NCBI GenBank assembly: GCA_965372135.1
Contig: CBDVBD010000136.1
Span: 1 to 9,087 of the forward strand
Reading direction: 5' to 3'
Source of the DNA: CBDVBD01 sp965372135
Lineage (GTDB): Bacteria; Electryoneota; RPQS01; CBDVBD01
DNA length: 9,087 nt
The number at the start of each line of letters is the position of its first letter. Positions within the stretch are counted from its first letter, which is position 1. The position numbers and the translations under genes are program-made. Shown in pieces: positions 1 through 7,497 of the stretch. A model generated the notes under the pieces. That model was not told the origin of the DNA, did no database searches, and was given only the letters and a program-made list of their open reading frames with translations.

Positions 1-22
1 AACCAATCCCTAAGGATTGGTT
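1..22. repeat. Perfect 9-bp inverted repeat (hairpin) ahead of the FAD gene
   Basis: AACCAATCC (1-9) and GGATTGGTT (14-22) are exact reverse complements separated by the 4-nt loop CTAA. The stem may extend to the left of the window, which cannot be seen. No T-tract follows on the + strand (the next bases are CCACTGC), so it is not a classical intrinsic terminator for a gene entering from the left. On the - strand the bases that would follow lie outside the window. The right arm includes GGA of an AAGGA sequence (12-16), the only purine-rich stretch upstream of the next gene, so an effect on translation is conceivable but unproven. Confidence 0.6.
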
Positions 23-43
23 CCACTGCATTGTTGGATGGTA

Positions 44-784
44 ATGAATCCGATTGGACACATACTACAGGAAAAATTGGGCGACAAGCTGGCACAACTG
101 GAACCCAATGTAGTGGTAATGGCGGAAGCCGCCCAGGATGCGCAAGTGGTGGTGCAGTTAGCGAACCAGCACCGGTTCCAAATTTTGGTATTGGGATCGG
201 GAAGCTCCTTCTCCGATAACACCAAAATACCCGATAATGTGGTAGCCCTGATGATGTCCAAAGTGGATGTTCCGCTCCAATGGGACCAGGAAAACCTGAC
301 TGTAACAGTGAGCGCAGGTTCCAAAACTGCTGACCTCTATTTTGCTCTACAGTCCAATGATTGGGAACACCGCTTCCTAAAAAACGTATCACAAACAACG
401 GTAGGAGGCGCCGTCGCAGGGAATATCACCACCGGCGAATCGGTGCCCGGCGGAAATCTCAGAAATCTCATCCTTGGAATGACCATCATCAATCCTAACG
501 GCCAGCTCATAAAATGGGGTGGAAAAAGCGTCAAAGACGTCGCCGGATTGGATATATCATCCCTGATGCTGGGCAGTGGAGGGGTATTGGGTGTGATCGT
601 GGATGTTACGTTTCGGCTGATTCCTTATCCCAGCCATCTCTTCGACCAACACCGCCGAAACCCGATTCGCACGCAGCATTATAAAATACAAACCACTCCC
701 ACAAAGGAAATCCTTCAAGGATTATACCGGAAACTTGATCTCAACGGAATATTTTACCGTATCACAAAATCTCCGACTATCTGA
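44..784 (+). CDS. Short FAD-binding (PCMH/GlcE-like) protein
   Basis: This is a predicted flavoprotein of the FAD_binding_4 (PCMH) fold, related to GlcD/GlcE glycolate-oxidase subunits and similar 2-hydroxy-acid dehydrogenases. Numbered from the ATG at 44 (246 residues), GSGSS at 51-55 matches the FAD pyrophosphate-binding loop. A VSAGSKTADL segment, TVGG at 119-122, and the GGKSVKDVAGLDISS...GSGGVLGVI block at about 159-185 follow, the last closely resembling the GlcE signature (GG..VKnvaGyDl..l..GS.G.LGvI). After FRLIPYP only about 50 residues remain and I recognise no domain there. E. coli GlcE is about 350 residues, so most of the C-terminal substrate/cap domain is absent. The start is uncertain: an in-frame TAA at 11-13 limits it to TTG 17, ATG 38 or ATG 44, and none has a well-spaced ribosome site. 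No signal peptide is visible, so it is probably cytoplasmic. The substrate is unknown. It ends 32 nt before tamB and may share its transcript. Confidence 0.8.
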   Translation: MNPIGHILQEKLGDKLAQLEPNVVVMAEAAQDAQVVVQLANQHRFQILVLGSGSSFSDNTKIPDNVVALMMSKVDVPLQWDQENLTVTVSAGSKTADLYFALQSNDWEHRFLKNVSQTTVGGAVAGNITTGESVPGGNLRNLILGMTIINPNGQLIKWGGKSVKDVAGLDISSLMLGSGGVLGVIVDVTFRLIPYPSHLFDQHRRNPIRTQHYKIQTTPTKEILQGLYRKLDLNGIFYRITKSPTI

Positions 785-816
785 ACGATTTAACTAAAGG
801 CATCCAGTAATCCAAA

Positions 817-3800
817 ATGAAAAAGCGTAAATGGGTCATATCGCTGATGCTGATCCTGCTTGCAGCGGGTTTCATGATATTCTATACCTGGCCCCTGCTG
901 CAAGTCAACGACCAACTCCACGGATTATTGGAACGCCGTCTAACGGCGCTTGCCGGTGAGCGGTCACATCTGGATGCGGTGAAAGTGCAATGGAGTGTGG
1001 TGATGCTGCTGGGTCTGGATATCCCGGTCACACAGAACGTCACATTATCAATCGACACCGTTCGGGTGGCGGTGAATCCAGTGCGATATCTAACCTCTGG
1101 GCTGCGGTTACGTCGGTTAATCAGCAGCATACACTGCTATCAACCCCATATCTATTGGCAGCCTTTTGATGAATCTAAAGAAATACAAAAACCTGCCCAA
1201 GATACCACTAAAATAGAACTATCAACGGTCTTACAACTTTTCCGCCCCTGGAGTGATCGATTCCTGCTGGTCTGGGAACGGGGGAATGTGATAACGCATG
1301 TCAATGGAGACACTTTGGAGTTGGTGCCGGAATTCCGCGGTATATTACGTGGTGAGGGGGAATCGATCAGCATGGACATCCTTGGTCGCTGCTTGGCGGA
1401 AAACGATAATCTTGCCCTGGTTTTCATGGCGGACATTCCGACACAAGTACTCCACGGTGAGCTTCATTTGGACAATGCGGAAATGTCCGAACCCCTGCAC
1501 CTCCCCGGCAAAATACCCTTAGACCTAACTTTGACCAACCTGTCCACTCAAATGTCGGTAATCTGGGACACCACCGGGATCGCAATTTCCGGTAACGGCA
1601 CCCTTGAAAAACTGTCAACCGCGGTGGATACTTATTTCGTAGCGGAAATTCCCAACGTCGCCTGGACGGTCACCGATACCGGTATTTCCTTATCTCCAGG
1701 CACCATCCATTTGCCCGAAATTGAAGCACACTACAGTGGCAACATCAAGTCATTCCTATCACCGGAACTCGACCTATCCATCCAAATTTCTCAAACCTCT
1801 GTTGTTCGAATCGCATCTCTGCTGCCTTGGCGTCAAGTTGAACACCTGCAGGGCAAAGTCGAAAGTGTTATTGCCATCACCGGACCATTTGATCACATAC
1901 AAATCAACACCACCTTGACATCACCTGCTCTTAAGTGGCATGATTGGCTTGCCCGGGGGCTAAGAATTGAATGCGATGGCGTTCCGCCCAGATGGTCGTT
2001 AGATTTCGCAGCCAACAATCTTCTGAACTCCCAAATCCAAGGAACCGCTGAGCTTAACTTCGAACAAAAACCACCCATCATCTCGGCATCCATCACAGCC
2101 GAAGGACCCTTCTTGCGACGCTGGATTCCCGATGCGCCATCGCTAATCCTGCAAGGATCTGGGACTCTGTCCGGACGGGTTGCCGCCTGGCAAGGGGAAC
2201 TAATCCGTGGCAGCCAGCCACCCGCCAACCTCACCCTCAGTTGGCAAGATTCCGTAATAGTTGCCCTTGTGGAACAACCAGGCAACTATACCGCATCCGC
2301 TGAAATTGATCTCCTGACACATCAGCCCCACTTTAACATCAGCAGTCAAAATGCAAATCAATTAGCGTTATCCTTGTTGGATCGCCGAATACTACCCCAA
2401 GATTGGGATTTGAACGCAACCCTTTCAGGTTGTCTGGAGGATCTGAACTATGATCTGGAATTCCTGAACGACCGGAATGCCTGGACCATCAATTCCACCG
2501 GAATCTTCAATCTTGAAACACCCAAATCCGCCCAAATTCGAGGTGAAATAGCGCTTATCGACTTCTCATATCTTCCCCAACTGACCGGTGAATATCGCCT
2601 GGAATGGGTGGATGACCTGCTGTTGATTCGCAGCTTGACTTTGGAAGATTATCTAAAAAGCACCGGGCGGATTACCCTGAAACCTCTTGAATTTCAGAAC
2701 ATCGAAATTTCCGTAAACCGCCTGAATCTTGCCGATCTAACCCCAAATGTGCCATTTTTCCGAAAGCGCAGTATGGGTGGAATTATTAACGCCGAGTTCC
2801 GTGGAGAGGGAACAGATACCACCTTCCAGTGGAACGGAAACCTGCAATGGTTCGATGGTGTCGTCGCCGGCTTACACGATTTATGGGGAAATCTATCGCT
2901 ATCCGGAATAGGTTCCAACATTCAAATCCAGGAATTCCAACTTGGACACGGCATCGAGTTGTTCGCCTACGCTGAAGGAACGGTGGATATCCCCAACGAT
3001 TCGGTAGCGCTGTCAGCCTTTGCCCGAACCAATACCATGGAGCTGTTCGAATCCGCTTTTTGGGGTGAACCAACCTATAAAATCACTGGAAACACCGACA
3101 TGGATGTCTCCGTCAGCGGCTCACCTAACCATCCCGTGGTTGACACCCGTCTCGGTATGTACCAAGGAAAAATCTTTGGCTTTCCATACGAAAGTATCGA
3201 GGTTTTTGCCCAAGACTTGCTTCAAGCATACCCCGAGGGAATACTAACTGTCGATTCCCTTATCGCCCACATCAGCCCTGATTTTCATATCATCGGGAAT
3301 GGAACCATTCCGGTGCGAACCGACGGGGAATTCGACTGCGATATCCAAGGTTCTGGTGATTTCGTTGCCATTTTCGGTGCCATCACCCCGTTCTTCAGGG
3401 TTGCTACCGGTTCCGGAAAGATAGTGATGCATCTCGGCGGCAATTTGAAACAACCCAGGATAGACCAAGGAGAAATCGGGATTCGTGAAGGTCGTATGGT
3501 GATGAACGGCTTGTTTCGGAAAGTGGAAGACATCAACATCGATCTGAAGATACAGCCGGACGGTTATGTCGCAGTGGACCGTTGGGAATATACCACTAAC
3601 GACACCTACATGCGCTGGCGGAACTATCCCGAATTACGTATCGAATCCGGATTGCTGGAACCGATATATTCCCAATCCCTCGACCTGAATCTCGGCATCT
3701 GGGTGCTCGATGAAGTATCCGGTCCCATGCGGTTGAATCTGCCGGGCTTTATGAAACCGGCTTGGGATGGAAACCTCGACCTTTCGGGGCGCGTTGAAGG

Positions 3801-4899
3801 AGAAAAGTTCCTGGTCGCAGGTCCCGGTGATTCGTTGTTAATCCGTGGTAATGTCACTTTGAGCAATGCTACCATGACCTTTCCGTTCATAAAAGCATCC
3901 AATCCCCCGAGTCCTTTCGTGCGAGCAGTACTCAAGACCCTGAAAAACGCCCACTGGGACTTAAATATCGATGTTGATCCAGGTGTGCAATATTCCCGCG
4001 AAATCGCCCAAACCCAAGACACTCCGATCATCGGCGTCATTTCCGGATGGTTTAACCGCATCACCACCGACCTCACAATAGATCCTGAGACCTCCAGCTT
4101 GTTATTCCAGCAGCCGGACTCCACCTTCATCATCGAGGGGAAAATGGAATCTACCCGAGGAAATGTGGAATTTCTGGACATGGATTTCGAGGTGGAGAAA
4201 ATCGCATTGGAATTCGACCGCTTCGATCCACGTCCCTGGGTGGCAGGTCGTGCTTATACTTATACCGAAGACTCCTTGGGATTTACTTATAATGTATACC
4301 TTACCTTTTACACTGTGGATTCTTTGACCGGTGAAAGATTGTTGAGAGGTCGATGGGGAGATTTCACCCTGGTATTGGAAGATGACCAAGGGCGATCCCA
4401 GGAAGAAATCCTGGAAATGATGGGGTATTCGCTTGCCAACCTGCCCGGAAAAGTCACAGACCTTGGGTGGACGAAGGTGGGGGAATATGTGGACAGCCGC
4501 CTGGCAAAACCGGTGGAAAACGTCATCAAAAATTTCACCGGAATTGACCGGGTTGATATCAACCCGCGCGTCATCCAAAATGTACTGAGATCGGAAATCG
4601 CCAGCACTGGACAGGATACTCTGAATGTAAACCCGGGGGTAAGGTATCTGCTGGGATCCAGAATCTCCGTGGGGAAATTCCTGACCCGCGACATCTACCT
4701 TGGCTACACCGGTGAACTGGCGGAACATGTCGAGGGTATCTCAGGTGGTCGCATGGGGCTCATACATCAGTGGAATTTGGAATACCGCATGAAACCCCTT
4801 TCACCCTACTTAGTATTAGACCTGACTTATGAATATGATAACCTGGACCGTCTATCCGATCAGGGAATACTATTGCGATACTCCTTTCGACTACCATAA
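817..4899 (+). CDS. tamB: TamB-family translocation and assembly module protein (DUF490)
   Basis: This is a 1360-residue member of the TamB/YtfN family of large envelope-spanning proteins. They are anchored in the inner membrane and form a long hydrophobic beta groove, and are implicated in outer-membrane protein assembly and in phospholipid transport to the outer membrane. The N-terminus has a basic MKKRK start followed by one hydrophobic segment (about residues 6-24) with no clear cleavage site, the expected signal anchor. The long middle is beta-rich with repeated alternating polar/hydrophobic strands (for example LTLTNLSTQMSVIW). The last ~350 residues resemble the TamB C-terminal domain (PF04357): RGNVEFLDMDFEVEKIALEF near 1115, GRWGDFTLVLEDD near 1179, then a SQEEILEMMGYS motif and a strand-rich end at LLRYSFRLP. 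E. coli TamB is 1259 residues, so the length is typical. The ATG at 817 is chosen because it alone gives the complete basic anchor; the nearest purine-rich site (AAAGG, 796-800) is unusually far at 16 nt. bamA follows after 171 nt. No TamA-like gene is in the window. Confidence 0.9.
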   Translation: MKKRKWVISLMLILLAAGFMIFYTWPLLQVNDQLHGLLERRLTALAGERSHLDAVKVQWSVVMLLGLDIPVTQNVTLSIDTVRVAVNPVRYLTSGLRLRRLISSIHCYQPHIYWQPFDESKEIQKPAQDTTKIELSTVLQLFRPWSDRFLLVWERGNVITHVNGDTLELVPEFRGILRGEGESISMDILGRCLAENDNLALVFMADIPTQVLHGELHLDNAEMSEPLHLPGKIPLDLTLTNLSTQMSVIWDTTGIAISGNGTLEKLSTAVDTYFVAEIPNVAWTVTDTGISLSPGTIHLPEIEAHYSGNIKSFLSPELDLSIQISQTSVVRIASLLPWRQVEHLQGKVESVIAITGPFDHIQINTTLTSPALKWHDWLARGLRIECDGVPPRWSLDFAANNLLNSQIQGTAELNFEQKPPIISASITAEGPFLRRWIPDAPSLILQGSGTLSGRVAAWQGELIRGSQPPANLTLSWQDSVIVALVEQPGNYTASAEIDLLTHQPHFNISSQNANQLALSLLDRRILPQDWDLNATLSGCLEDLNYDLEFLNDRNAWTINSTGIFNLETPKSAQIRGEIALIDFSYLPQLTGEYRLEWVDDLLLIRSLTLEDYLKSTGRITLKPLEFQNIEISVNRLNLADLTPNVPFFRKRSMGGIINAEFRGEGTDTTFQWNGNLQWFDGVVAGLHDLWGNLSLSGIGSNIQIQEFQLGHGIELFAYAEGTVDIPNDSVALSAFARTNTMELFESAFWGEPTYKITGNTDMDVSVSGSPNHPVVDTRLGMYQGKIFGFPYESIEVFAQDLLQAYPEGILTVDSLIAHISPDFHIIGNGTIPVRTDGEFDCDIQGSGDFVAIFGAITPFFRVATGSGKIVMHLGGNLKQPRIDQGEIGIREGRMVMNGLFRKVEDINIDLKIQPDGYVAVDRWEYTTNDTYMRWRNYPELRIESGLLEPIYSQSLDLNLGIWVLDEVSGPMRLNLPGFMKPAWDGNLDLSGRVEGEKFLVAGPGDSLLIRGNVTLSNATMTFPFIKASNPPSPFVRAVLKTLKNAHWDLNIDVDPGVQYSREIAQTQDTPIIGVISGWFNRITTDLTIDPETSSLLFQQPDSTFIIEGKMESTRGNVEFLDMDFEVEKIALEFDRFDPRPWVAGRAYTYTEDSLGFTYNVYLTFYTVDSLTGERLLRGRWGDFTLVLEDDQGRSQEEILEMMGYSLANLPGKVTDLGWTKVGEYVDSRLAKPVENVIKNFTGIDRVDINPRVIQNVLRSEIASTGQDTLNVNPGVRYLLGSRISVGKFLTRDIYLGYTGELAEHVEGISGGRMGLIHQWNLEYRMKPLSPYLVLDLTYEYDNLDRLSDQGILLRYSFRLP

Positions 4900-4994
4900 G
4901 CAGAAATAACAGTAGGTCGGGCTCAAAATAAATCCAGCGGTTGACGGATGATTGAAAAACCCGACATTCCTTGTATAAAAAACCGATTTTTCGC

Positions 4995-5023
4995 TTTACT
5001 ATCGGATAAAAAATTCGTATTAT
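4995..5023 (+). promoter_or_regulatory. Candidate sigma70-type promoter for bamA and downstream genes
   Basis: TTTACT at 4995-5000 matches the -35 consensus TTGACA at 4 of 6 positions. TATTAT at 5018-5023 matches the -10 consensus TATAAT at 5 of 6. The spacer is the optimal 17 bp. The implied start near 5030 would give a leader of roughly 40 nt before the bamA GTG. It lies in the most AT-rich part of the gap, where chance matches are common, and the sigma factor preferences of this organism are unknown. Confidence 0.4.
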
Positions 5024-5057
5024 AACAAATTGTAACATAATTTCCTGATTCATGAGC

Positions 5058-5063
5058 AGGGGA
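5058..5063 (+). promoter_or_regulatory. Ribosome binding site deciding the bamA GTG start
   Basis: AGGGGA lies 7-8 nt upstream of GTG 5071, a normal spacing. An in-frame TAA occupies 5068-5070 directly before the GTG, so no upstream start is possible. Starting later would remove the signal peptide. The GTG is therefore well supported as the start. Confidence 0.65.
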
Positions 5064-5070
5064 ATGTTAA

Positions 5071-7404
5071 GTGCATAAAATCCAACATCCCATTGTCCTA
5101 ATTTTACTCCTATCTTTTCTAATCCCAACTCTGCTGAATGCACAACCCGGATCTATCAGAGTATTGGGACTGTCGATTGAAGGAAATATCCAGGTCGATG
5201 AAGGGTTGATCCGCGCCAATTCCGGATTGGTGTTGGGTCGGGTGGTGACCGGTGATGACGTGCAACAAGCCATCCAGCAGCTCTGGCGGCTGAACCTTTT
5301 CAGTACCGTGGATATCAACCTGGAAGAACAGGTGGGTGACGGCGGTTATTTCCTAATCCAGGTGCAGGAATATCCCCGTATCAATAAAGTAAATATCGTC
5401 GGAAATCGTAAAATAAAACAGGATAAAATCCGGGAAAAAGTTGACCTGTTTCCTGGTCAGGTTATTAGTCCGCGAAAAATATTCGAAATCCGTAAGAGCT
5501 TGCTGGCACTGTACTTCGGTGAAGGATACACTCTGGCGGAAGTGGATTGCCGACCCGGTGAACCCGATTCCACAAACCGTATTGACCTGTTTATCGACAT
5601 CATCGAAGGTGGAAAAGTCAAAATCCGAGGCATCACCTTTGTTGGAAACGATAACTTTTCCGACAAGAAACTTCGTCGGAAAATGAAAAAAACCAAGAAA
5701 AAAACCCTGTTTCGATCCGGCGAATTCAACCAGGAAGAATACGAAGACGACAAGGACCTCCTGATCAAATTTTATAAGTTACAGGGTTTCCGCGACGCCC
5801 AAATCCTTGAGGACTCCATATCCTATTCCGAAGACCGTCGAAGCATGTATATCGATATCGCAATCAGCGAAGGTGTAAAATACCTATTCGGTGATGTGGA
5901 ATTCGAAGGGAACCAATTATTTACCAAAGCGGAACTCCGTAAACAAATCACCTTCGAAACCGGCGAAGTGTACAGCCAGAGGTTGTTCGATACCACTCTG
6001 GAACGAATCGGAAACCTGTATTATAACAAGGGATACATCTACTCTCAGGTCACTCCCACCCAAATCCCGGTGGGGGAAAACCAAGTTGACATTCGCTATG
6101 ACATCGTGGAGGGCAACGAATTTAAAGTCCGCAGAATTAACTTCGAAGGCAACACCAAGACCCACGAAAAAGTACTCCGCCGGGAATTCGTGCTCTACCC
6201 GGGAGATACCTTCGATGTGTCCAAGTTGCGGCGCAGTGTCCGTGAAGTCACCATCTTGAACTACTTCGCAAACATCGTCCCCGACGTGCAACGCGTCAAC
6301 GATCGCGAAGTGGACTTGTACGTGGAAGTCGAGGAGAAATCCACCGACCAAGCGAACCTGTCCGCAGGCTATTCCGAACGGGATGGATTTGTGGGTTCCG
6401 TGGGATTCACCCTGAATAACTTCTCACTATCAAACCCGTTGCGAGGTGGTGCCGGGCAGCAGTTCAATTTTAGCTGGAATTTCGGACGGGTATATCGTTC
6501 TTTCTCCATTGGATTCACCGAACCCTGGCTGTTTAACACCCCGACCTTACTCGGTGTGTCATTCTTCGACAGCCGCCGTGGAGGAGGTCAATACGGATTC
6601 GATGAAAATGTTATCGGTGGCACCCTGCGAATCGGACGCCGGTTTCGTTGGCCCGATGATTACTTCCGAGGTGACTGGGTATACCGGCTCGAGCAGGTTG
6701 AATATTCTAACTTTTCCGAATCCTTCCGCGCCAGTAATCCTCGAAACCTCCAGGAAGATGTACCCCGCCTATCGTCCAGCTTGACCCAGATTATCACCCG
6801 CGATAGCCGTGATAACCCGGAATTCCCCACGGTAGGCTCTGTGGTTGCCTACCGCGCCGAAGTTGCCGGCGGTCCTTTCGGTGGTGATGACCAATTCCAT
6901 AAGCATATCCTTACGTCCGAGTGGTATTCCCCGATGTTCTGGAGACTGATTCTGTTCACCCGCACCGAAATGGGACTGCTGGATGGTCTTACTGGCGATG
7001 AATCTGCAATTCCCTACATCGAACATTTCTTCATGGGAGGTGGCGGCTTGTCTCTGGGCACCGGTCTCCGTGGGTACGATGAACGGGAGGTCGGACCGCA
7101 GCTTGGTGGATATGCTGTGGGTGGTAAGACGATGTTCAAACAGACCGCCGAACTTAGATTCCCTATTGTCAACAATCCCACCATCTTTGGGTTAGCCTTC
7201 GCCGAAGCCGGCAATGCTTGGGCGCGTTTTTCCGAAACCAGCCTGTTCGACCTGAAGCGCTCGGCGGGATTGGGAATCCGCTTATTCATGCCCTTCATCG
7301 GTATGATTGGATTGGACTATGGCTATGGATTCGACTACATCGACGCTTCCGGAAAGCGTCACGGGGAATGGGTACCTCACTTCCAATTCGGACGCGGATT
7401 CTAA
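5071..7404 (+). CDS. bamA: Outer membrane protein assembly factor BamA (Omp85 family)
   Basis: BamA is the essential outer-membrane insertase that folds beta-barrel proteins into the outer membrane. The 777-residue protein begins with a signal peptide (hydrophobic core residues 8-22, likely cleavage after LLNA at 24). Five POTRA domains follow at about 27-102, 103-181, 182-269, 270-349 and 350-423, four of them opening with the characteristic strand and GN turn (VNIVGN, ITFVGN, VEFEGN, INFEGN). Residues 424-777 form the beta barrel: FTEPWLF near 481 and LRGY at 666-669, the (V/I)RG(F/Y) motif of loop 6 whose arginine is conserved across Omp85 proteins. The chain ends FQFGRGF with the terminal phenylalanine expected of a beta-signal. 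Length is close to E. coli BamA (810). POTRA 3 has a lysine-rich segment (KMKKTKKKTLF) of the type seen in Bacteroidetes/Chlorobi relatives. The start is GTG, immediately after an in-frame TAA. TamA is an alternative Omp85 but normally has three POTRA domains, so BamA is favoured. skp follows after 93 nt. Confidence 0.97.
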   Translation: MHKIQHPIVLILLLSFLIPTLLNAQPGSIRVLGLSIEGNIQVDEGLIRANSGLVLGRVVTGDDVQQAIQQLWRLNLFSTVDINLEEQVGDGGYFLIQVQEYPRINKVNIVGNRKIKQDKIREKVDLFPGQVISPRKIFEIRKSLLALYFGEGYTLAEVDCRPGEPDSTNRIDLFIDIIEGGKVKIRGITFVGNDNFSDKKLRRKMKKTKKKTLFRSGEFNQEEYEDDKDLLIKFYKLQGFRDAQILEDSISYSEDRRSMYIDIAISEGVKYLFGDVEFEGNQLFTKAELRKQITFETGEVYSQRLFDTTLERIGNLYYNKGYIYSQVTPTQIPVGENQVDIRYDIVEGNEFKVRRINFEGNTKTHEKVLRREFVLYPGDTFDVSKLRRSVREVTILNYFANIVPDVQRVNDREVDLYVEVEEKSTDQANLSAGYSERDGFVGSVGFTLNNFSLSNPLRGGAGQQFNFSWNFGRVYRSFSIGFTEPWLFNTPTLLGVSFFDSRRGGGQYGFDENVIGGTLRIGRRFRWPDDYFRGDWVYRLEQVEYSNFSESFRASNPRNLQEDVPRLSSSLTQIITRDSRDNPEFPTVGSVVAYRAEVAGGPFGGDDQFHKHILTSEWYSPMFWRLILFTRTEMGLLDGLTGDESAIPYIEHFFMGGGGLSLGTGLRGYDEREVGPQLGGYAVGGKTMFKQTAELRFPIVNNPTIFGLAFAEAGNAWARFSETSLFDLKRSAGLGIRLFMPFIGMIGLDYGYGFDYIDASGKRHGEWVPHFQFGRGF

Positions 7405-7497
7405 AACAATTACCTAAAACATCCCTAAGCCCGAAAAATAATAAACAACCAAATCAGATAATTAGCTAAAAAACAAAGATACCGCGAGGTAACAACC
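7405..7497 (+). other. A-rich leader upstream of skp
   Basis: This 93-nt gap is rich in A and poor in T and G on the + strand, with an 8-bp palindrome TTAGCTAA at 7462-7469. I see no hairpin with a T-tract and no well-spaced -35/-10 pair, so skp is probably transcribed with bamA. A-rich, unstructured leaders often aid translation initiation, which would suit an abundant chaperone; this is inference. Confidence 0.4.
7486..7490 (+). promoter_or_regulatory. Ribosome binding site of skp
   Basis: GAGGT sits 7 nt before the ATG at 7498, a good Shine-Dalgarno match at optimal spacing in an otherwise A-rich leader. It supports this start, which is also the one that yields a complete signal peptide. 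Confidence 0.65.

Larger units (their letters stand above)
4900..5070 (+). other. AT-rich intergenic leader between tamB and bamA
   Basis: This 171-nt gap is markedly more AT-rich than the flanking genes. It holds the promoter candidate at 4995-5023 and the bamA ribosome site. No intrinsic terminator for tamB is evident: the only inverted repeats are GTCGGG/CCCGAC (4916-4921 and 4960-4965, 38-nt loop) and CCGAT/ATCGG (4983-4987 and 5001-5005, 13-nt loop). Neither has a tight loop and a following T-tract. A tiny reading frame (ATG 5052, encoding MSRGMLSA, stop 5076-5078) overlaps the bamA start but nothing else supports it as a gene. Confidence 0.6.

Noticed and set aside
17..43. TTG at 17 or ATG at 38 as the start of the FAD-binding gene
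   Set aside because: TTG 17 lies inside the hairpin arm and the extra residues VPLHCW do not resemble the family. ATG 38 has no better ribosome site than ATG 44. I kept ATG 44 but the choice is weak.
3624..4728. Long open frames on the - strand opposite tamB (3624-4181 and 4102-4728)
   Set aside because: Both lie opposite a clearly real gene, have no recognisable domains, and overlap one another; they are shadows of its codon structure.
4916..4965. Inverted repeat GTCGGG/CCCGAC as a tamB terminator
   Set aside because: Only 6 bp with a 38-nt loop and no T-tract directly after it, so not a credible intrinsic terminator.
4977..5005. CCGAT/ATCGG stem and A6-CCGA-T5 pattern upstream of bamA
   Set aside because: The stem is 5 bp with a 13-nt loop, and the A/T arms are weak and expected in AT-rich DNA.
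5052..5078. Eight-codon reading frame overlapping the bamA start
   Set aside because: It contains the bamA ribosome site in its own codons and has no ribosome site of its own; the length is expected by chance.
7410..7444. TTACCT ... TAATAA as a promoter for skp
   Set aside because: The spacing is 23 bp, far from the 16-18 bp expected, in A-rich sequence where such hexamers are common.
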